Part shown: in pieces, positions 51,327 through 60,085 of the stretch
Layout: the number at the start of each line of letters is the position of its first letter
Numbering within the stretch: position 1 is the first letter of the stretch
Assembly: GCA_025163595.1 (NCBI GenBank)
Contig: CP104100.1
Location: 1,240,001-1,304,000 of the forward strand
Direction: 5' to 3'
Source: Phaeobacter sp. G2
GTDB lineage: Bacteria > Pseudomonadota > Alphaproteobacteria > Rhodobacterales > Rhodobacteraceae
DNA length: 64,000 nt
The notes under the pieces: model-generated
The model's database searches: none
The model's input: the letters and a program-made list of their open reading frames with translations, nothing else
Told to the model about the DNA's origin: nothing
Translations under genes and position numbers: made by a program

Positions 51327-53060
51327 TTACTGCGAGGCCCAGCGGGCGACCAGCTCGTCGTAGTTGACGGTCTGACCTGCAGGTTTTTCGTTCTCCAGTG
51401 GTGGCTTGGCGCCGCCATTGGCATACCACCACTCAGCGTCTTTTTCCTCATTGAGACGCGGACCGCAGCCGCCGTAGATCTCAGCCTGCTCGTCTGCACG
51501 CTGCATCCGGGCCATGGTGATGTCCATTTCTTCGGCCAGACGGTTCATGGCTTCCTGCGGGGTAAAGGCCCCCGAGTTCACGTCGCCAATCTGCTGCCAC
51601 CAGATCTGGGCCAGCTTTGGATAGTCAGGCACGTTCACACCGGTTGGCGACCAGGCCACACGATCCGGCGAGCGGTAGAATTCCACCAGACCGCCCAGGT
51701 TTTCAGCTCTCTCCGAGAAGCTCTCGTGGTTGACCGAGCTGTCACGAATGAAGGTCAGACCCACGTGGGACTTTTTCACGTCGACAGTTTTGGAGACAAC
51801 AAACTGAGCATAAAGCCAGGCTGCCTGCGAGCGCTCCAAAGGCGTCGACTTGAGGAAGGTCCAGGAACCAACGTCCTGATAGCCAACCTTCTGGCCGTCT
51901 TCCCAGTAGGGGCCGTGCGGGCTAGGCGCCATCCGCCACAGGGGCTTGCCTGCTTCGTCGACTGTGTTGTTGCCTTCGGACTGCGGCTTTACCATATCGG
52001 CGGTAAAGGCGGTGTACCAAAAGATCTGCTGGGCAACATTGCCCTGCGCAAGCGCGGGCAGAGACTGGTAAAAGTCATAAGACGCGGCACCGGGAGGTGC
52101 ATATTTGCGCAGCCATTCGTCCCATTTGCGGATCGCATAGACCGCAGCCGGACCGTTTGCAGCGCCACCACGGGTGACAGAGGCGCCAACCGGGTTACAG
52201 GTGCCGGCTTCCATGCGGATGCCCCATTCGTCGATTGGCACGCCGTTTGGCTCACCCTTGGACCCGGCACCGGCCATCGACAGCCAGGCATCGGTCATCC
52301 GCCAGCCCAGGTCAGGCGCGCGTTTGCCGTAATCCATATGGCCATAGATCGTTGTACCGTCGATTTCTTTGACGTCTTCGCTAAAGAATTCGGCGATGTC
52401 CTCATAGGCGGACCAATTGACCGGAACCCCCAGGTCATAGCCGTATTTTGCCTTGAAGGCCTCTTGCAGATCGGCGCGGTCGAACCAGTCTTTGCGGAAC
52501 CAATACAGGTTGGCAAACTGCTGGTCGGGCAGCTGATACAGATCCCCATCGGGACCGGTGGTGAACTGGGTGCCCATAAAGTCATCCAGATCCAGGCCGG
52601 GGTTGGTCACCGACTTGAAATCACCCGCCATCATATCCGTCAGGTTATGGGCCAGTTGCAGCCGCGAGTGGGTGCCGATCAGATCCGAGTCATTGACATA
52701 GGCATCATAAAGATTGCGCTGTGTCTGCATCTGGGTCTGCACCGCCTGCACCACTTCGCCTTCGCCGAGAATCTGGTGATTGACCTTGATCCCGGTGATT
52801 TCTTCAAAGGCTTTGGTGAGAACTTCCGACTCATAAGAATGCGTCGGGATCCCCTCGGAGAGCACGTTGATCTCCATACCTTTGAAGGGCTCGGCGGCGG
52901 TGATAAACCACTGCATCTCGCTCATCTGTTCATCTTTGGTCAGGACCGAGGGCTGAAACTCCTCATCGATCCACTTAACTGCGGCTGCTTCATCGGCATA
53001 AACCGCCTGTCCCGCAGCCACGGCGCATACCGCTGCTGCGGACAAAAGATACCTGCGCAT
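51327..53060 (-). CDS. glpV: Glycerol ABC transporter substrate-binding protein (GlpV-like)
   Basis: 577 residues. A signal peptide (RRYLLSAAAVCAVAAGQAVYA) is followed by a large extracellular solute-binding domain, with NVLSEGIPTHSYESEVLTKA, KVNHQILGEGEVVQ and VNSGAFTPQEAMNRLAEEMD near the C-terminus. GGAGG nine bases before ATG 53060 fixes the start. First gene of the six-gene glycerol (or glycerol-3-phosphate) import operon; glpD, glpK and a glpR regulator are not in the window. Confidence 0.9.
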   Translation of the reverse strand: MRRYLLSAAAVCAVAAGQAVYADEAAAVKWIDEEFQPSVLTKDEQMSEMQWFITAAEPFKGMEINVLSEGIPTHSYESEVLTKAFEEITGIKVNHQILGEGEVVQAVQTQMQTQRNLYDAYVNDSDLIGTHSRLQLAHNLTDMMAGDFKSVTNPGLDLDDFMGTQFTTGPDGDLYQLPDQQFANLYWFRKDWFDRADLQEAFKAKYGYDLGVPVNWSAYEDIAEFFSEDVKEIDGTTIYGHMDYGKRAPDLGWRMTDAWLSMAGAGSKGEPNGVPIDEWGIRMEAGTCNPVGASVTRGGAANGPAAVYAIRKWDEWLRKYAPPGAASYDFYQSLPALAQGNVAQQIFWYTAFTADMVKPQSEGNNTVDEAGKPLWRMAPSPHGPYWEDGQKVGYQDVGSWTFLKSTPLERSQAAWLYAQFVVSKTVDVKKSHVGLTFIRDSSVNHESFSERAENLGGLVEFYRSPDRVAWSPTGVNVPDYPKLAQIWWQQIGDVNSGAFTPQEAMNRLAEEMDITMARMQRADEQAEIYGGCGPRLNEEKDAEWWYANGGAKPPLENEKPAGQTVNYDELVARWASQ

Positions 53061-53147
53061 CTTTTTCCTCCCTAAAAGTCTGTAAGGCCAGCTGCGCTCT
53101 CTCGCATCTGACTGGTATTTAGCTTTCATATAGGCGTTGCAGTTGTC

Positions 53148-53165
53148 AAACTAAAAATTTAGTTT
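53148..53165. promoter_or_regulatory. Predicted operator overlapping the glpV -35 box
   Basis: AAACTAAA-AA-TTTAGTTT, a perfect 18-bp palindrome. On the minus strand its right arm runs into TTGACA, a consensus -35 hexamer. It is 88 bp upstream of glpV. A repressor here would block the transporter promoter. Confidence 0.6.
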
Positions 53166-53359
53166 TAGATTATGCTGTTGAAAGTACTGTATTTTTAATG
53201 ATCATTTTTTGATCCACCAAACCGACGGTAGTGGCGTCTTTGGGTGCAAAGCCTGCGGCGAGTCTTTGCCGCAATGCGGCATGTCGGCCTGCAGTCCTGA
53301 CCGGACATATTGGCAAAATAGCCATCGCCCAGAGGTGCAAACCGGGGTAAGAGAGCCGG

Positions 53360-54487
53360 ATGAGCGATATAGACACATTCGAGATCTTTCTGACCGCAGC
53401 CCCAGGGCTGGAGGCTGCGCTGCTGGCCGAGGTCCGCGAGGCTGGCTTTGCCGCTGCCAAATCCGTGCCCGGTGGCGTCACCGTGCAGGGGGACTGGCGC
53501 GAGGTCTGGCGCGCCAACCTGAGCCTGCGGGGCGCTGCCCGTGTGCTGGCCCGCATTGGGGAGTTTCGCGCCTTTCATTTGGCCCAGCTGGATAAGCGCG
53601 CGCGCAAGTTCCCCTGGGGTGAGGTGCTGCGCAAGGACGTGCCGGTCAAGGTGGAGGTCACCACCAACAAGAAGTCCAAGATCTACCATGCTGGCGCCGC
53701 GGCGCAGCGGGTGGAAAAGGCACTGGTTGAAAGCTTTGGCGCCACCCTGTCAAAAGAGGCAGCACTGACGTTGAAGCTGCGGATCGACGACAACATGTGC
53801 CAGTTCAGTGTTGATACCTCAGGCGAAGGTCTGCACAAACGCGGCCATAAATCCGCCGTTGGCAAGGCGCCGATGCGGGAAAACCTGGCAGCGCTGTTCC
53901 TGCGCGACTGTGGCTTTGACGGGCGTGAGCCGGTGGTCGACCCCATGTGTGGCTCTGGCACCTTTGTGATTGAGGCGGCAGAAATTGCCCTGGGCCTGGT
54001 GCCGGGGCGCAGCCGCAGCTTTGCCTTTGAACAGATGGCCAGCTTTGACGCCGCGGCCTATGCAGCGCTGAAAGCAGAGCTGACGCCGCAGGAGGTGGAT
54101 GTCTCGGCGCTGAACTTCTATGGCTCTGACCGCAACGCCGGTGCGGTTGAGATGGCAACCGCCAATGCCGAACGTGCCGGGGTGGCGGCTATCACGCAGT
54201 TCAGCCATCACGCGGTCAGTGACCTGATGCCGCCCGATGGACCAGCGGGGCTGGTGATCGTCAACCCGCCCTATGGGGCGCGGATTGGCAACAAGAAACT
54301 GCTCTTTGCGCTTTATGGTGCGCTGGGCAAGACCCTGATGGAGCGCTTTTCCGGCTGGCGGGTTGGCATTGTCACCAGCGAGACCGGGCTGGCCAAGGCC
54401 ACGGGGCTGCCGCTGTTGCCCCTGGGGGCGCCGGTGGCCCATGGCGGGCTGAAAATCCGCCTGTTCAAAACGGCTCCCCTGCGCTGA
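53360..54487 (+). CDS. THUMP-domain class I rRNA methyltransferase (RlmL/YpsC-like)
   Basis: 375 residues. An N-terminal ferredoxin-like and THUMP part (about 1-160) precedes a SAM-dependent methyltransferase: VVDPMCGSGTFVIEAAEIAL for SAM binding, FYGSDRNAGAVEMA, and the catalytic IVNPPYGARIG of N2-guanine methyltransferases. Predicted to methylate guanine N2 in 23S rRNA. It stands alone; a 300-bp region with the glpV promoter precedes it. Confidence 0.92.
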   Translation: MSDIDTFEIFLTAAPGLEAALLAEVREAGFAAAKSVPGGVTVQGDWREVWRANLSLRGAARVLARIGEFRAFHLAQLDKRARKFPWGEVLRKDVPVKVEVTTNKKSKIYHAGAAAQRVEKALVESFGATLSKEAALTLKLRIDDNMCQFSVDTSGEGLHKRGHKSAVGKAPMRENLAALFLRDCGFDGREPVVDPMCGSGTFVIEAAEIALGLVPGRSRSFAFEQMASFDAAAYAALKAELTPQEVDVSALNFYGSDRNAGAVEMATANAERAGVAAITQFSHHAVSDLMPPDGPAGLVIVNPPYGARIGNKKLLFALYGALGKTLMERFSGWRVGIVTSETGLAKATGLPLLPLGAPVAHGGLKIRLFKTAPLR

Positions 54488-54663
54488 ACGGGCGCTTTTG
54501 CTCAAGAAACGCAACGGCTTCTGCAACTGTGACGTGGGGATTCTCTTTACCCGTGGCACTGGGGCAGGGATGTTGGCCGCAGCTATGCCGACAGCAATGA
54601 TGCCGGGCACACTGTCGGGCGTCAGGTCGAGCAACAGGCCGAGCAACAGGGGGCAGGACAGCC

Positions 54664-55173
54664 ATGACAACACAACCCACGCAGGGGCATGATGGCCCTT
54701 ATCCAGCACCCATTGTGGTGACAGAACGATCAGTTTTGCCAGAGTGGATCGACTACAATGGCCATATGAACGTCGCCTATTATGGTCTGGCCTTTGATAA
54801 TGCGATTGATCAGATGTTTGATAACCACATAGGCAATGGCGAGGCCTATGTGCGTGTCGCCGCCCAGGGCATGTTTGTGCTGCAGTCGAATATGCAATTC
54901 CTGCAAGAGCTGCGGCTGGGGCAGGTCTTCTCGGTCAGTTTTCAGCTTATTGATCACGACACCAAGCGGCTGCATTTTTGGTCAGAGATTTTGTTGGACG
55001 GGCAGGTCTGCGCCACCCAGGAAGTCCTGGCGATGCATGTTGACCTGACCAGCAAACGTTCGGCTGTGTTTCCCGACTGGCTGCAGGCGCGCTTGGCGCA
55101 GTTGCAGGCGGATCACGCCGCGCTTGCGCGTCCCGAACGGCTGGGGGCCACGCTCGGCATTCGCCGGGGCTGA
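54664..55173 (+). CDS. Hotdog-fold acyl-CoA thioesterase (4HBT family)
   Basis: 169 residues. The 4HBT active-site segment PEWIDYNGHMNVAYYGLAFD and later LGQVFSVSFQLIDHD fit thioesterases hydrolysing short-chain or betainyl-CoA esters. Substrate uncertain. The 176 bp before it have no convincing gene. Confidence 0.87.
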   Translation: MTTQPTQGHDGPYPAPIVVTERSVLPEWIDYNGHMNVAYYGLAFDNAIDQMFDNHIGNGEAYVRVAAQGMFVLQSNMQFLQELRLGQVFSVSFQLIDHDTKRLHFWSEILLDGQVCATQEVLAMHVDLTSKRSAVFPDWLQARLAQLQADHAALARPERLGATLGIRRG

Positions 55174-55246
55174 GTGTCGCAGACCTGATCAGTTATGAGC
55201 GTTTTGCAGGGCCGTTTGGTACAGTGAAAGAGCAGGCACAAATAGC

Positions 55247-55274
55247 AAAGGGGGCGCAGTGATGCGCCCCCTTT
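55247..55274. terminator. Bidirectional hairpin between convergent genes
   Basis: AAAGGGGGCGCA and TGCGCCCCCTTT form a perfect 12-bp stem with a GTGA loop. A-rich and T-rich flanks on both sides suit a terminator for the thioesterase gene (plus) and the repeat protein gene (minus). Confidence 0.8.
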
Positions 55275-55299
55275 GGCAGTGATGTGATCCTGTCAGGTG

Positions 55300-56721
55300 C
55301 TAGACCAGACAGTCGGGTTCCACCGCTTCTTCTTGTTCACAGTCCTCTGGCAGATCGTCGACCGGCTGGTTCATCAGCGCCATGATCTCTGCGAAGACAG
55401 AGTTGTCATCGTCTTCGCCACCGTCGTCGCCGCCTGTTGGGGCAGTATTGGCTGCGTACCAGGACTCCAACCCTGCATCTGATACACCGCCATTGGCATA
55501 GCTGCTGCTATCAGAGGCCGCTGCTGCCGGGTCATAGCCGCCAGACAGCACATCCTGGCTGCCATCCGGGTTGCTCACAACCAGCGAAACCGAGCTGAGG
55601 TCGATGTCATCCAGGGTCAGGCCAGCATCTGACCAGAGCGTGAAGTTGGCATTGTTCACCGTGCCATCTGTGCTGTCGGGTGCCTGACCAAACTGCACCA
55701 TTCCGTCGTAGTTCTCCGGCACTGTAAGACCATCGTCCAGGGTGTTGACAGAGTTGGCCTCTGCCAGGTGGCCGGTAACAGGAATAGCGTTTTCATCCGG
55801 GGAGAAATTCAATCCCGGCACATCAGAATCATCGTTCATGTTGAAGAACATGCCGTCGATATCCGCCACTTCACCATCATAGGAGGTGGGTTGCAGGTTG
55901 ATGAACAGCTGTCCCTGGGGAGTCTGGGTGACTTCCACGGTGACGCTGGGATCGCCATTGCCGCCGACTTCAAAACTAAGGGTGGTTTTGCCGTCGCTAC
56001 CGCCGTCCCCGCCGCCGTTATCACCGCCAGTTCCTGTGCCGCCAGTCCCTGTACCACCAGTCCCTGTACCGCCGGTTCCCGAACCGCCAGTCCCAGACCC
56101 ACCAGTGCCACAACCGCCCGTACCGGAGCCACCCGTACCGGAGCCACCTGTACCGGAGCCACCTGTACCGGAGCCACCTGTACCGGAGCCGCCCGTACCG
56201 GAGCCGCCCGTACCGGAGCCGCCTGTACCAGATCCACCTGTGCCAGATCCGTTTTCATCCTCGTCGCGATGTTGCCACCACTTTTTGCCCCACCGGCCAT
56301 GACCGCCATGGCCCCCGTGGCCACCGCCGAAACCACAGCCCTGATCGCCCGTGCCACCAGTGCCTGAGCCACCGGTACCGGATCCAGATGTCCCGGAGCC
56401 GTTGTTGTCGTCGTCGCGGTTTTGCCACCACTTCTTGCCACCGTGGTCGCGGCTGCCGTGGCTGCCTCCGGTGCCTGACCCGCCTGTGCCGGACCCGCCT
56501 GTGCCGGACCCGCCTGTGCCGGATCCATGTTCGTCTTCGTCCCGCTGCCAATGTTTGCGACCGCTATGGCGGCCAAAGTGATTGGAGAGTTTGTCGCTAT
56601 ACCAGCGGTCAAATCCGCCATCGCGCACACCGCCGTCATGGTAGCTTTTGCTTTGGCAGGCGCTGTGCCCACCCCATGCCGAGCGCCCACCGCCCCAACC
56701 AGAAAAATGTCCCCAGCTCAT
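55300..56721 (-). CDS. Gly/Ser/Thr-repeat protein with KWWQ-acidic modules and a beta-rich C-terminus
   Basis: 473 residues. A Gly/Ser/His/Trp-rich head (1-55) is followed by three modules beginning RKHWQRDEDEHG, KKWWQNRDDDNNG and KKWWQHRDEDENG, each continuing into GSGTG repeats; the longest tract has about 16 copies of GSGTG or GTGTG. Residues about 235-420 form a predicted beta-sandwich-like domain (TTLSFEVGGNGDPSVTVEV), followed by an acidic tail ending DCLV. No signal peptide is evident. The acidic DxDxDG-like blocks could bind calcium. The start has GAGG eight bases before ATG 56721. I know no function for it. Confidence 0.7.
   Translation of the reverse strand: MSWGHFSGWGGGRSAWGGHSACQSKSYHDGGVRDGGFDRWYSDKLSNHFGRHSGRKHWQRDEDEHGSGTGGSGTGGSGTGGSGTGGSHGSRDHGGKKWWQNRDDDNNGSGTSGSGTGGSGTGGTGDQGCGFGGGHGGHGGHGRWGKKWWQHRDEDENGSGTGGSGTGGSGTGGSGTGGSGTGGSGTGGSGTGGSGTGGSGTGGCGTGGSGTGGSGTGGTGTGGTGTGGTGTGGDNGGGDGGSDGKTTLSFEVGGNGDPSVTVEVTQTPQGQLFINLQPTSYDGEVADIDGMFFNMNDDSDVPGLNFSPDENAIPVTGHLAEANSVNTLDDGLTVPENYDGMVQFGQAPDSTDGTVNNANFTLWSDAGLTLDDIDLSSVSLVVSNPDGSQDVLSGGYDPAAAASDSSSYANGGVSDAGLESWYAANTAPTGGDDGGEDDDNSVFAEIMALMNQPVDDLPEDCEQEEAVEPDCLV
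56035..56250. repeat. 15-bp tandem repeat array inside the repeat protein gene
   Basis: About fourteen copies of a 15-bp unit of the type GGTACCGGAGCCGCC, coding Gly-Ser-Gly-Thr-Gly, with variants (Thr or Cys in place of Ser) at the 55-side end. In-frame length change by slippage would leave the downstream domain readable. Confidence 0.8.
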
Positions 56722-57121
56722 ACTTAACACCTCTTAACACAATGTCGCTCGATGCCGCCGTGACCCCACGTGGCACGCATCCCGTGAAATTAGAATAGCT
56801 GTGGGTTTGAGCCAAATTTTCGCCGCATTTTTGGCAAATTTGATCCATTGCCGCGTAAATCCGGAAACAATGCAATAGAGGCGCGCCCAACTGTTGCAAG
56901 AAGCGCCAAGGCAAAGTGAGTCGCGCTAGCACGGGGCGGCAAAGGTCCCCTCCAGCCCAAGGCGGTGAGAGCGGTATACGCGCATCGCCATCGCCTGTTT
57001 CTAGGGGGCCTGTTAGGGGGCCTGAAATTTCCCGAAAATTGCCATCTTCTGCGCCTAAGGAGTTACCAGTGCTGTCCGGGGCGCAGAGTGTTTCGGCAGG
57101 GTGTGTTAAAGAACTGAGAGG
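56722..57121. other. 400 bp divergent intergenic region
   Basis: Between the repeat protein (minus) and the phosphotransferase (plus). Holds AGGGGGCCTG repeated at 57002-57011 and 57014-57023 and AT-rich patches near 56815-56850 that may be promoters. No small gene or RNA is recognisable. Confidence 0.4.
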
Positions 57122-58144
57122 GTGGAGTTGGTGGCGGACACAAGCTTTGATGAGCGCGCGGCCTATATTGTCGCAAAAGCACAAGAGACCCTGGGCAAAA
57201 CCCCGGACCGGATCACCACGCCGGGCGGCAAGTCCCGCTCCTCTATGCGATTGCATTTTGGCGACGACAGAGCCATTGCCACTCTGCGGGAGAATTTTCG
57301 CCGTACCCATCTGGAAGCCTATGTGCTGGAAAAACTGGGCCCCCACTGCGACGACATCCCCCGGGTTCTGGGCGTCAATGAAGATGTGCTGTTTCAGTCT
57401 GACACTGGTGAAATCCGGCTGAGCAGCGAAGTGTTGGAGCATAATGAGAGCGACCAGGTGGAACTGGCAGCTGAGGCCTGTGCTGCGATCTTTCGTATTC
57501 ACGCCGCCGCCCGCCAGACCGATCTGGCAGAGATGCTGCCGCATCTGGGCTCGAACCGGGATTGGATCATCAATCTGGTGGGATCCGTTGATGCCCTGCA
57601 GGCCTATTCCATGGGTATCCCCAAGGAGTTTGATTTTGTTGCCGTAGCCGAACGCATGGATCAGCCGGGGCGGCAATTTCTGAAATGGGATTGCCGGGCG
57701 GGCAATGCCGCCATTGGCGATGATGGATTTGTGCGCTGGTTTGATTTTGAATATGCCGGCCTGCGTCATGGCGCCGAGGATTTTGCCTGGCTCATTGCCG
57801 ATGAAACCTGGCCGGTGTCGCCAGATAAAATGGCTGATGTGATGATCGACACCTATGATCATGGTTCTGGCTATGACATCGCTGACTACCTGGATTATCT
57901 GTCTGTCTATGTCACTCTGCATGCGGTGCAGCGGCTGAAATTGATCCAGAAGGAAGTCAAAAAACGCGGCTGGCTCAGCAAAACACGGGTGATCAAATAT
58001 GATGATGCCGGGGTCCACCCGGATTATGCGCGCCAACTCTGTCGGGTTGGGGCCTATTATGCGGCGCAGTCAAAACTGACCGCGCCCCTGGCCCGCAATT
58101 TTGAGGCTGCCGGGCGCGCCTTTCAGGCCATCGCAGACGGCTAA
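57122..58144 (+). CDS. Aminoglycoside-phosphotransferase-fold kinase-like protein
   Basis: 340 residues. The kinase catalytic loop reads [14 protein letters not shown], so the Asp and Asn of the HxDxxxxN motif are kept, but its His is Lys; the Mg-binding Asp follows in [17 protein letters not shown]. An N-lobe with a nucleotide loop ([20 protein letters not shown]) is seen. It may phosphorylate a small molecule. The GTG at 57122 is the longest start with AGAGG before it; GTG 57131 is possible. It is convergent with an acyl-CoA dehydrogenase gene. Confidence 0.75.
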   Translation: MELVADTSFDERAAYIVAKAQETLGKTPDRITTPGGKSRSSMRLHFGDDRAIATLRENFRRTHLEAYVLEKLGPHCDDIPRVLGVNEDVLFQSDTGEIRLSSEVLEHNESDQVELAAEACAAIFRIHAAARQTDLAEMLPHLGSNRDWIINLVGSVDALQAYSMGIPKEFDFVAVAERMDQPGRQFLKWDCRAGNAAIGDDGFVRWFDFEYAGLRHGAEDFAWLIADETWPVSPDKMADVMIDTYDHGSGYDIADYLDYLSVYVTLHAVQRLKLIQKEVKKRGWLSKTRVIKYDDAGVHPDYARQLCRVGAYYAAQSKLTAPLARNFEAAGRAFQAIADG

Positions 58145-58157
58145 TCCGCTTGGGGTA

Positions 58158-59300
58158 TCACAGCCCCATCTGGCGCACCGCGAGATCGCGCATGATCTCT
58201 TCTGATCCGCCGCCGATGGCCATGACCTTGACCTCGCGGTAGATGCGCTCCACCCGGTTGCCGCGCAGATATCCGGCGCCGCCCAGGATCTGCATCGCCT
58301 CAGAGGCGCAGTATTCGCAGGCCTTGGTGGCAAAGAACTTGGCCTTGCTCAGCTCGGCCACTGGCATATCGCCCTGATTGACCTGCCAGCAGATCATCCG
58401 CAGTGTCGCCTCAACCGCATCAATGCGGGCCGACATCTCGGCGATCTTGTGGCGGATCACCTGATGACGGATCAGCTTTTTGCCAAAGGTCTCGCGCTCC
58501 TGCGCCCAGGCGATACTGTCCTCTAGGCAGGCCTTCATCATGCCCAGAACCCCGGCAATCAGGTTGATCCGCTCCATGTTGAAGTTGTTCATGATGGCCA
58601 GAAACCCGGTGCCTTCCTCCCCCATCATGTTGCTGGCAGGCACGCGGACCTCATCCAGAAACAGCGTTGCCTGATCCGAACACCACCAGCCCATCTTGCG
58701 GGTCAGGGCCGTGCGGGAAAAGCCAGGGGTATCCGCCTCGACAAAAAACAGGGAAATGCCATCCAGCCCAGCACCGCCGGTGCGGGCCGGGATGACAAAG
58801 TAGTCAGAGGTCATGCCGCCGGTGATGAAGGTCTTGGAGCCATTGATCACCCAGTGATTGCCATCGCGCCGGGCCGTGGTTTTGAGGTTGGCCACATCCG
58901 AGCCGCCCCCGGGTTCGGTGACCCCCAATGAGGAGCCTTTGCGCCCGGACAGGATTTCCGGCAGCACCCGCTGGCGGATCTCCTCATCGGCCAGCCGCGC
59001 AATCGGTTCAACTGAAATGGTGCGCCCGGCCAGAGCCGCAGTTACTCCGCCAGCACCGCAGCGGGCCATTTCTTCGCTGTAGGCCACGCGCAAAAAGCAA
59101 TCGTCAAAGCCAAGGCCGCCATATTTTTCGTCAATGCCAAACCCCCAGACGCCAAATGCACCAATCTTCTGATGCAGCTCCCAGGGGACTGTGCCTGCCT
59201 CGTCCCAGTCGTCGCAATAGGGCTGGATTTCTGTTTCGACAAAGGCCCGGATGGTATCGCGAAAGGCCCGGTGCTCTGACGTTTCAAAGGGATTCTTCAT
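58158..59300 (-). CDS. Acyl-CoA dehydrogenase
   Basis: 380 residues. FAD/substrate segments [20 protein letters not shown] and [20 protein letters not shown] are present. The C-terminal [16 protein letters not shown] has Gly where medium-chain enzymes carry the catalytic Glu, so the base is probably at the alternative helix position, as in isovaleryl- or citronellyl-CoA type enzymes. GGAG six bases before ATG 59300 sets the start, which overlaps the TetR gene by 17 bp. The substrate is probably a branched acyl-CoA, by inference. Confidence 0.92.
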   Translation of the reverse strand: MKNPFETSEHRAFRDTIRAFVETEIQPYCDDWDEAGTVPWELHQKIGAFGVWGFGIDEKYGGLGFDDCFLRVAYSEEMARCGAGGVTAALAGRTISVEPIARLADEEIRQRVLPEILSGRKGSSLGVTEPGGGSDVANLKTTARRDGNHWVINGSKTFITGGMTSDYFVIPARTGGAGLDGISLFFVEADTPGFSRTALTRKMGWWCSDQATLFLDEVRVPASNMMGEEGTGFLAIMNNFNMERINLIAGVLGMMKACLEDSIAWAQERETFGKKLIRHQVIRHKIAEMSARIDAVEATLRMICWQVNQGDMPVAELSKAKFFATKACEYCASEAMQILGGAGYLRGNRVERIYREVKVMAIGGGSEEIMRDLAVRQMGL

Positions 59301-59988
59301 CTGTGTCTCCGTTAGGGCTGCGCGCAGACAAATGCGGCGCCATGATGCGGCCAAATAGCGCCACCATCTTGGTTATGATTTTTGGATCGCGCTCAAAAGG
59401 AGCCTGGCTGTGCAAGCCGCGCATGAAACTCCGGCAGATCGACCAGAGCAGCGTCAGCTCATCCTCATGGCCTTCGGCGGCCTGGTAGAGATTGGCGATA
59501 TTGCGGTTGAATTCGTCGTTGTAGCTCCAAAGCGAGGGGGTGATGCGGCTGTTCAGCACCTGATCGGTGCGGGCTGCCACCAGAATTTCCATCAAAGCGC
59601 GGCCTTCGCGGGTGTTGATCACCCGGCTCCACAGCGCATGCAACTGGTCCTGCAGGCTGCTCCCGGCATCAGAGGGGCGTAGCAGGTTCGCCTCTTGGTC
59701 ATTTGGCGCCGAGGCGCCACGCACCGGCGCCAGCAGGTGTTCGAGGGTTTTCACCATCATTTCTTCTTTGGAGGGAAAATGATGGGTGAGCGCACCACGG
59801 GAGACCCCGGCCAGGGTTTGCACCCGGTTGATGGAGCATTCCGAATAGCCGACCTCGTCGAGCGCGGTGATCACGGCATCAAAGATTTTGCCACGGGTGC
59901 GGGCCACACGCGCCGGGTTGCCGCGCATGGGCGGGCTGTCGCTGGAGGTGACGTTCGGTTGGTCTTCGGTTCCTGGGCACATCAGCAT
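59284..59988 (-). CDS. TetR family transcriptional regulator
   Basis: 234 residues. The helix-turn-helix (about 30-75) contains INRVQTLAGVSRGALTHHFP, followed by a helical effector domain. It is co-transcribed with the acyl-CoA dehydrogenase gene and divergent from the TIGR03084 gene, with a palindrome between. It probably responds to an acyl-CoA. ATG 59982 is an alternative start. Confidence 0.9.
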   Translation of the reverse strand: MLMCPGTEDQPNVTSSDSPPMRGNPARVARTRGKIFDAVITALDEVGYSECSINRVQTLAGVSRGALTHHFPSKEEMMVKTLEHLLAPVRGASAPNDQEANLLRPSDAGSSLQDQLHALWSRVINTREGRALMEILVAARTDQVLNSRITPSLWSYNDEFNRNIANLYQAAEGHEDELTLLWSICRSFMRGLHSQAPFERDPKIITKMVALFGRIMAPHLSARSPNGDTDEESL

Positions 59989-60008
59989 ATCCTTTTGACG
60001 AATCGTTA

Positions 60009-60028
60009 AACAGAACGGTTGGTCTGTT
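60009..60028. promoter_or_regulatory. Predicted TetR operator
   Basis: AACAGA-N8-TCTGTT with an ACGGTTGG spacer, 20 bp upstream of the TetR start and 57 bp upstream of the divergent TIGR03084 gene. The short distance to both genes supports control of the two promoters. Confidence 0.55.
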
Positions 60029-60085
60029 CAATCACATGAATTTGGATCAGACGCAGCGGAATTTGATCAAGAGAGGGCACGAAAC

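Noticed and set aside
51279..53075. 598-residue open frame on the plus strand
   Set aside because: Exactly opposite glpV, in the mirror codon phase of a GC-rich gene; no motifs and no ribosome site. glpV on the other strand has a signal peptide and family motifs.
53819..54709. 296-residue minus-strand frame with a hydrophobic N-terminus
   Set aside because: It lies mostly opposite the RNA methyltransferase gene; the hydrophobic start covers only the 176-bp gap, and no family match is visible.
56035..56250. Regularly spaced repeats that might suggest a CRISPR array
   Set aside because: The 15-bp units are contiguous without spacers and encode GSGTG in frame inside a protein gene.
56636..58036. 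466-residue open frame on the minus strand
   Set aside because: Antisense to the phosphotransferase-like gene; no motifs. The plus-strand gene has kinase motifs and normal codon use.
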